NCBI GenBank assembly: GCA_945862165.1 | Contig: CAMAXI010000006.1 | Coordinates: 62,001 to 126,000, forward strand | Direction of reading: 5' to 3' | Source of the DNA: Chryseobacterium gleum | GTDB taxonomy: Bacteria > Bacteroidota > Bacteroidia > Flavobacteriales_D > Crocinitomicaceae | DNA: 64,000 nucleotides | In this document: positions 59,636 to 64,000 of the stretch, one piece after another | How positions within the stretch are numbered: the first letter of the stretch is position 1 | How the letters are laid out: each line of letters begins with the position of its first letter | Notes under the pieces: generated by a model | Seen by the model: the letters and a program-made list of their open reading frames with translations, nothing else | Database searches by the model: none | Told to the model about the DNA's origin: nothing | Translations under genes and position numbers: made by a program

Positions 59636-59643
59636 CAAAAATA
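59636..59643 (-). promoter_or_regulatory. Likely -7 element of the methyltransferase-ZIP operon
   Basis: TATTTTTG on the minus strand, 7 nt before the start codon at 59628, suggesting a very short leader. Confidence 0.4.
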
Positions 59644-59662
59644 GACATTATAGAGTGAATTA

Positions 59663-59692
59663 TTGCTACATATTTAGTTTAACCTATCTTTG
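59663..59692 (+). promoter_or_regulatory. Promoter of coaE
   Basis: TTG (59663-59665), 19 nt, TATCTTTG (59685-59692), 24 nt before the ATG. Confidence 0.65.
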
Positions 59693-59716
59693 AGATATTA
59701 TTAGTAGAAATTCATT

Positions 59717-60304
59717 ATGTTAAAAATTGGTATTACTGGTGGAATAGGTTCCGGGAAAACTTTTGTTTGCCACATTCTAGAAAAATTAGGCTATCCAGTT
59801 TTTTATTCCGATCAGGAAGCAAAAAAATTGATGAATGAAAATCTCGATTTAATAATAAAAATAAAGGAGTTATTAGGTTATGGGGCATATTTAAATGGAA
59901 TAATAAATAAATCATTTATTGCTCGAAAAATTTTTGAAACTCCTACTTTACGCAATGAATTAAACGCCGTAGTGCATCCAGAAGTTTATCTTGCATTTGA
60001 AAATTGGAGTAAATCTCAACCTAGTAACCTTGTTTTCAACGAATCCGCACTTTTATTCGAAACTGAATCTTACAAACGATTTGATAAAACTATTTTAATT
60101 ACTGCAGATATTTGCCTCAAAATTGAACGAATTAAAAAAAGAGATCTTTTAGATGAAATAGAAATAAAACATCGGATGAATAGTCAACTTTCCGATGAAA
60201 TTAAATTGAAATTAGCAGATTTCGTGATAGAGAACAATGAAGATAAACTATTGTTACCACAATTAATTCAATTTATAAATCAACTAGAAACTTCTACATT
60301 ATAA
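59717..60304 (+). CDS. coaE: Dephospho-CoA kinase
   Basis: A 195-residue P-loop kinase for the final step of coenzyme A synthesis. The P-loop is GGIGSGKT (8-15); YSDQEAKKLM contains the catalytic Asp region, and VVHPEVYLAFENW plus FNESALLFET are family blocks. The lid contains RIKKRDLLDEIEIKHRMNSQ. It converges with the next gene, overlapping it by 6 nt at the 3' ends. Confidence 0.94.
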   Translation: MLKIGITGGIGSGKTFVCHILEKLGYPVFYSDQEAKKLMNENLDLIIKIKELLGYGAYLNGIINKSFIARKIFETPTLRNELNAVVHPEVYLAFENWSKSQPSNLVFNESALLFETESYKRFDKTILITADICLKIERIKKRDLLDEIEIKHRMNSQLSDEIKLKLADFVIENNEDKLLLPQLIQFINQLETSTL

Positions 60305-60961
60305 TTCTTCAAAATCATCAAATTTAGTAGAATCTTCTTTGGTATTCTCTTCTTTTACATGCATCTGAGTTGTAACAAGTGGTTTACCGGACATTAAGTA
60401 AAAAACACCATTGATTAATTTATTAGAAATACTTAAAAGGATAAAAAATCCGATTATTTTGAAAATAAAACCTATAATAGGTGCTTCTTCAATTCCAACA
60501 ATTGAATCATAAAACCAGTTACTAATTGGATTTTGAGCATATTGTGGATTAAAAATAAAAAAAACAAACATTCCTATCCCAAATAAAATAACTCCTACTT
60601 CAGCTTTTAAATTAAATATCGGCGTTAAAAACTTCATATTTTCTCCTAAAGAGGCTTTAAATAAAGTAGAGCGTTTTTGTCTGTTTTGCAGTTTCCCGAC
60701 AAAATAAACTACCAAAATCAATGCACCTGTATATAATTCATATGGGAGAATATAGCCTGAGTTATTTTGATTTAAACAAAACAAAAAAGTAACATCAATT
60801 AAAAAAAAATATTGTAGCGTTTTTATAGAATATTCTTCAATAATACTTCTTTCAAAATGCTTTGGTCTTATTAAAGTAATAGATAAACGAACAAATCCCC
60901 ATAAAAAACCAAAAACAGCAAACATAACGCCCATCAAAAAGGCAAATTTTAATAGATTCAT
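60299..60961 (-). CDS. Unknown integral membrane protein
   Basis: A 220-residue protein (start at ATG 60961; an in-frame ATG at 60976 is also possible). About five transmembrane helices are visible: FAFLMGVMFAVFGFLWGFV, FFLIDVTFLFCL, YTGALILVVYFVGKL, GVILFGIGMFVFFIF and IIGFIFKIIGFFILL. A charged cytoplasmic tail (KEENTKEDSTKFDDFEEL) ends it. I recognise no family. Its 3' end overlaps coaE by 6 nt in the convergent direction. Confidence 0.75.
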   Translation of the reverse strand: MNLLKFAFLMGVMFAVFGFLWGFVRLSITLIRPKHFERSIIEEYSIKTLQYFFLIDVTFLFCLNQNNSGYILPYELYTGALILVVYFVGKLQNRQKRSTLFKASLGENMKFLTPIFNLKAEVGVILFGIGMFVFFIFNPQYAQNPISNWFYDSIVGIEEAPIIGFIFKIIGFFILLSISNKLINGVFYLMSGKPLVTTQMHVKEENTKEDSTKFDDFEEL

Positions 60962-61027
60962 ACTACAAAAATGCAAAAAAAAGTTCTATCCGATTCATTT
61001 CTAAAAAAGCATTCTAGAATTAATTAA

Positions 61028-61035
61028 TATATTTG
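61028..61035 (+). promoter_or_regulatory. Promoter -7 element of the S46 peptidase gene
   Basis: TATATTTG, 30 nt before the chosen ATG. It overlaps the longer in-frame ORF start, supporting the downstream start. Confidence 0.5.
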
Positions 61036-61065
61036 ATGTTAATATCTAAAAATAAAAAAATTAGA

Positions 61066-63231
61066 ATGAAAAAAATTTTATTCGCTATCGCAATAAGTTT
61101 TATTACGCTTATTTCCTTTGCTGAAGAAGGAATGCTTATTCCGTCTTTAATTCAAGCTTTTCAATCAGACATGAAAGCAAAAGGAATGAAATTGTCTGCA
61201 GAGCAAATCTACAGTATTAATAATTCCAGTCTAAAAGATGCTGTAATCAGTTTTAATGGAGGATGTACCGCTGAAATAATATCTGACCAAGGTTTAATCT
61301 TAACAAATCATCATTGTGGTTTTTACAACATTCAATCACATTCATCACTTGAAAACGACTATTTAAAAAACGGTTTTTGGGCAAAAACTAAAGCAGAAGA
61401 GTTAGCAAATCCAGGTTTAACAGCTACCCGTATTGTTCGTATAGATGATGTAACTGCAAGTGTCCTATTTGGAGTTACGGACGAAACGCCATTAAATGAA
61501 CGTAACCAAAAAATCAAAGAAAACATCCAACAAATCATAAAAGATAAGAGCTTAAATACCCACTACAAAATTGATATTAAGGAGTTTGACTATGGTAATA
61601 GCTTTTATGCTATGACTACTGAAGTATTTACAGATGTAAGACTTGTTGGCGCTCCTCCAAGTTCTATTGGGAAATTTGGTGGTGATACAGACAATTGGGT
61701 TTGGCCAAGACATACTGGAGATTTTGCATTATTTAGAATTTATGCAGGACCAGATAATAAACCTGCTGTATACAATCAAACCAATGTTCCATATATTCCA
61801 GAATACTCCTTAACAATCGATGCTGGACATAGAAAATCAGGAGAATTTACAATGGTATACGGATTTCCAGGTGTTACTGAACAACATACTGTCTCGGGAC
61901 AATTAGCATATTTAATAAATAGAGAAAGACCTGCGCGTATTGGTATGCGTGAAAAATCTTTATCCATCATTAACACACGTATGCGCGCTAGCGATGATAT
62001 TCGCATTAAATACGCTGCAAAGCAAGCAACAATCGCTAATTCCTATAAGAAATGGATTGGCCAAGTGCAAGGTTTGGTAGAACTTAATGCGATTGAAATT
62101 AAAAAACAATACGAGGCAAAATATACCAAAACAGCGCAGAAAACGGAGCAATGGAGGAATCGATATGGAGATATTGTGCAAAAAATGAATAATTTATTTG
62201 AAGAAAATAAAGAATATGACTTCACAAATACGATGATTATGGAATACATCTATATCGGTGGTGGGCCAGAATTTTTCAAACAAGTGAGAGTTGTAGATGA
62301 GTTAGTCAAAAATTATGACAAGTATAAATCTGCAGGTGAAATACCTACTAAAATTGAAAAAATTAAAACTTCGTATGAAAAATTCTTTAAGAATTATAAT
62401 AAAGAAATAGATCAAACTATTTTTAATCTATTACATGCAGAGTTCATTCATTTAATGAATCCAAACTATCTTCCAACGACTGTCTTAAGTAAAAAAACTG
62501 AAGAATGGTCTAACGAAATATATACAAAATCGATTTTTACGGATAAAGAAAAGTTAGCGTATTTCTACGCAAACCTAAATGACGAATCCATCGTAAAAAT
62601 AAAACAAGATCCTGCCTATATTTTGTATACAGATATTATTAATAAATACAGCACTGAAATTGTTCCAAGATTAGATGATTTCAACGCAAAAATGGATGAT
62701 CTATTAAAAATATATATTGAAGGTAAACACGTTATGTTTCCGAAAGACAAACACTGGCCGGATGCCAACGGTACACTTCGAATTGCTTATGGAAAACTAG
62801 AAGGATCTTCACCTAAAGATGGATTAGAGTATAAAAATCATTCTACCGTAGAAGGTATATTAGAAAAAAACAGAACAAATAATCCTGATTTTGAACTATT
62901 ACCGCGTATAAAAGAATTGTACGAGAAAAAAGAATATGGCGGATATGACCAAGACGGGGAGTTATGGGTATGTTATACGGCTTCTAATCACACAACAGGT
63001 GGTAACTCTGGTTCTCCTGTACTAAACAAAGATGGTTACTTTATAGGGATTAATTTTGACCGCACTTGGGAAAGTACGATGAGTGATTATATGTTTGATC
63101 CTGCTAGGTGTCGAAACATCGTATGTGATTCTAGATACATACTATGGGTCATCGATGTATATGCAGAAGCAGATAATTTAATTGAAGAGATGCATATTAT
63201 AACCGAGAAAGATAAACGAAGAAAAATGTAA
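61066..63231 (+). CDS. S46-family dipeptidyl-peptidase, DPP11-like
   Basis: A 721-residue exported serine peptidase that removes dipeptides from peptide N-termini. The start at 61066 yields the signal peptide MKKILFAIAISFITLISFA; the longer frame adds 11 charged residues and covers the promoter. The chymotrypsin-fold triad is His in LTNHHCGF (near 81), Asp in GGDTDNWVWPRHTGDF, and Ser in TGGNSGSPVL (near 648). The S1 pocket segment INFDRTWESTMSD has Arg where DPP7 has Gly, which points to preference for Asp or Glu at P1. A periplasmic role in peptide nutrition is likely. Confidence 0.93.
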   Translation: MKKILFAIAISFITLISFAEEGMLIPSLIQAFQSDMKAKGMKLSAEQIYSINNSSLKDAVISFNGGCTAEIISDQGLILTNHHCGFYNIQSHSSLENDYLKNGFWAKTKAEELANPGLTATRIVRIDDVTASVLFGVTDETPLNERNQKIKENIQQIIKDKSLNTHYKIDIKEFDYGNSFYAMTTEVFTDVRLVGAPPSSIGKFGGDTDNWVWPRHTGDFALFRIYAGPDNKPAVYNQTNVPYIPEYSLTIDAGHRKSGEFTMVYGFPGVTEQHTVSGQLAYLINRERPARIGMREKSLSIINTRMRASDDIRIKYAAKQATIANSYKKWIGQVQGLVELNAIEIKKQYEAKYTKTAQKTEQWRNRYGDIVQKMNNLFEENKEYDFTNTMIMEYIYIGGGPEFFKQVRVVDELVKNYDKYKSAGEIPTKIEKIKTSYEKFFKNYNKEIDQTIFNLLHAEFIHLMNPNYLPTTVLSKKTEEWSNEIYTKSIFTDKEKLAYFYANLNDESIVKIKQDPAYILYTDIINKYSTEIVPRLDDFNAKMDDLLKIYIEGKHVMFPKDKHWPDANGTLRIAYGKLEGSSPKDGLEYKNHSTVEGILEKNRTNNPDFELLPRIKELYEKKEYGGYDQDGELWVCYTASNHTTGGNSGSPVLNKDGYFIGINFDRTWESTMSDYMFDPARCRNIVCDSRYILWVIDVYAEADNLIEEMHIITEKDKRRKM

Positions 63232-63238
63232 CAGATTA

Positions 63239-63266
63239 TAATTTATGAATTGTAATTTATGAATTG
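63239..63266. repeat. 14-bp perfect tandem duplication
   Basis: TAATTTATGAATTG occurs twice in a row, directly before the terminator stem. Confidence 0.9.
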
Positions 63267-63291
63267 GGTAGCTAAAAAGTTACCCTTTTTT
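63266..63291. terminator. Terminator between the S46 gene and the last gene
   Basis: GGGTAGCT pairs with AGTTACCC (one G-U pair) around AAAA and is followed by T6. It lies between convergent genes and can serve both. Confidence 0.85.
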
Positions 63292-64000
63292 ATTTCCCAA
63301 TAAGATAAGAATTTAAATCCCAATATGTTTTATAACACGTGTTTGGAAAATACTTTGGATCACTTGAAAGGTCATAAATAAATATAGATCTAGGCTTTAT
63401 ATTTAAGACAGGTATTTTTTGAATTTTATAAATGTGTTTATCCATATTATCCAATAATAAATAACGATTATTCAATTGCTTATTGAAGTTTTTTGCATCA
63501 TTTGATATCAAATCTTTCCATGCTGTAAAGCTGTTATTACTAAATCCTAAACATAATATGGATACTATTAATGTTATTTTCTTTATTTGAACATTGCCAA
63601 ATATTTTCGTGTTAATTAATACATCACTCCAAACAGTTAAATTAATAAACCACAACATAATAAAATAAAAATAAGCCATGTTAACAGTCCTGTGTTGGCC
63701 CATGATTCCAGTACTCCAATATGCAGGGAAAATTGCAAGAAATAACACACCAATTAGCGTGATAAATACAATCCATCTGTTTACGAAAAAATGATTTCGC
63801 AACAAATTTGAAAAAAACACAACAAATTGACTAAAAGAAAGATAAATATATGAAAGCAAAATTAGGACACCGTTAAAAGTCCAATCAAAAGAAAAACGAA
63901 GCATTTGCAGAAAAGTTTGCAAGACCGAATATCCTAGACGATGGGATTCACCAATGAAATATGACTCTCTAACTTTATTTCCAGGTGCAAAATATACCAA
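63290..64000 (-). CDS. Polytopic membrane protein, C-terminal part (5' end off window)
   Basis: The last 236 residues of a membrane protein open at the window edge. About five helices are visible (WTFNGVLILLSYIYLSFSQF, WIVFITLIGVLFLAIFPAYW, MAYFYFIMLWFINLTVW, ITLIVSILCLGF). The motif FAPGNKVRES near the start recalls the PGN-x-x-R loop of DUF6056-type proteins, which are linked to surface polysaccharides; that assignment is tentative. Its stop codon overlaps the T-run of the shared terminator. Confidence 0.65.
   Translation of the reverse strand: MVYFAPGNKVRESYFIGESHRLGYSVLQTFLQMLRFSFDWTFNGVLILLSYIYLSFSQFVVFFSNLLRNHFFVNRWIVFITLIGVLFLAIFPAYWSTGIMGQHRTVNMAYFYFIMLWFINLTVWSDVLINTKIFGNVQIKKITLIVSILCLGFSNNSFTAWKDLISNDAKNFNKQLNNRYLLLDNMDKHIYKIQKIPVLNIKPRSIFIYDLSSDPKYFPNTCYKTYWDLNSYLIGK

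Overview
The window comes from a low-GC member of the Bacteroidota, most likely order Flavobacteriales and possibly a Crocinitomicaceae (Fluviicola-like) lineage; that placement is inferred from gene content and recall, not from a search. The evidence is type IX secretion (T9SS) cargo with type A and type B sorting domains, a PorP/SprF-family protein, an S46 dipeptidyl-peptidase, promoters of the Bacteroidota form TTTG/TTG-N19-20-TAnnTTTG, few Shine-Dalgarno sequences, and zinc-ligand-free forms of L36 and S14.

Layout. 1-8.9 kb: a surface/secretion island with three large T9SS cargo proteins (cohesin-like, dockerin-like, Ig-like and PKD domains), then PorP/SprF and a SPOR-like partner. 9.0-11.8 kb: a PHP-phosphoesterase/GT4 glycosyltransferase fusion. 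11.9-17.6 kb (minus strand): proteostasis genes clpX, clpP and dnaK, with a HigBA-type toxin-antitoxin pair and a REP-associated tyrosine transposase (RAYT) among them. 17.9-31 kb: housekeeping genes alaS, a FrnE-like DsbA-family gene, trmB, class I fumarase, dnaB, a secreted protein of unknown function, a long-form urocanase, and carA-eno. 32.2-49.2 kb (minus strand): one uninterrupted str-S10-spc-alpha array of 31 genes, from rpsL through fusA, secY and rpoA to rplQ. It opens with a well-formed promoter and closes with a strong intrinsic terminator. 49.5-64 kb: pcrA/uvrD, rlmB, an OsmC-family gene, a YkgJ-like gene, lipA, lpdA, hemH, a ZIP transporter with a methyltransferase, coaE, a small membrane protein, a DPP11-like peptidase, and a truncated polytopic membrane protein. 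No rRNA, tRNA or CRISPR array was seen.

How parts fit together. The type B cargo at 3947-6967 sits directly before PorP/SprF and the SPOR-like gene, as expected for a dedicated T9SS cargo/anchor module. The cargo at 2741-3766 is a mosaic: its head and promoter match the downstream gene, and its tail and terminator match the upstream gene, as an unequal crossover would leave. The upstream protein carries both cohesin-like modules and a dockerin-like calcium loop, and its neighbours carry cohesin-like heads. A T9SS-exported cohesin/dockerin-like matrix is the most novel hypothesis here.

Non-coding structure worth attention: a three-tier stem-loop ahead of rpsD, an intrinsic terminator just 14 nt before clpX, two TTGTACAA palindromes between the lipA -7 element and its start codon, near-leaderless dnaB and pcrA promoters, two REP-like elements of matching design that could be RAYT substrates, and a degenerate tandem-repeat tract between the FrnE-like gene and trmB.
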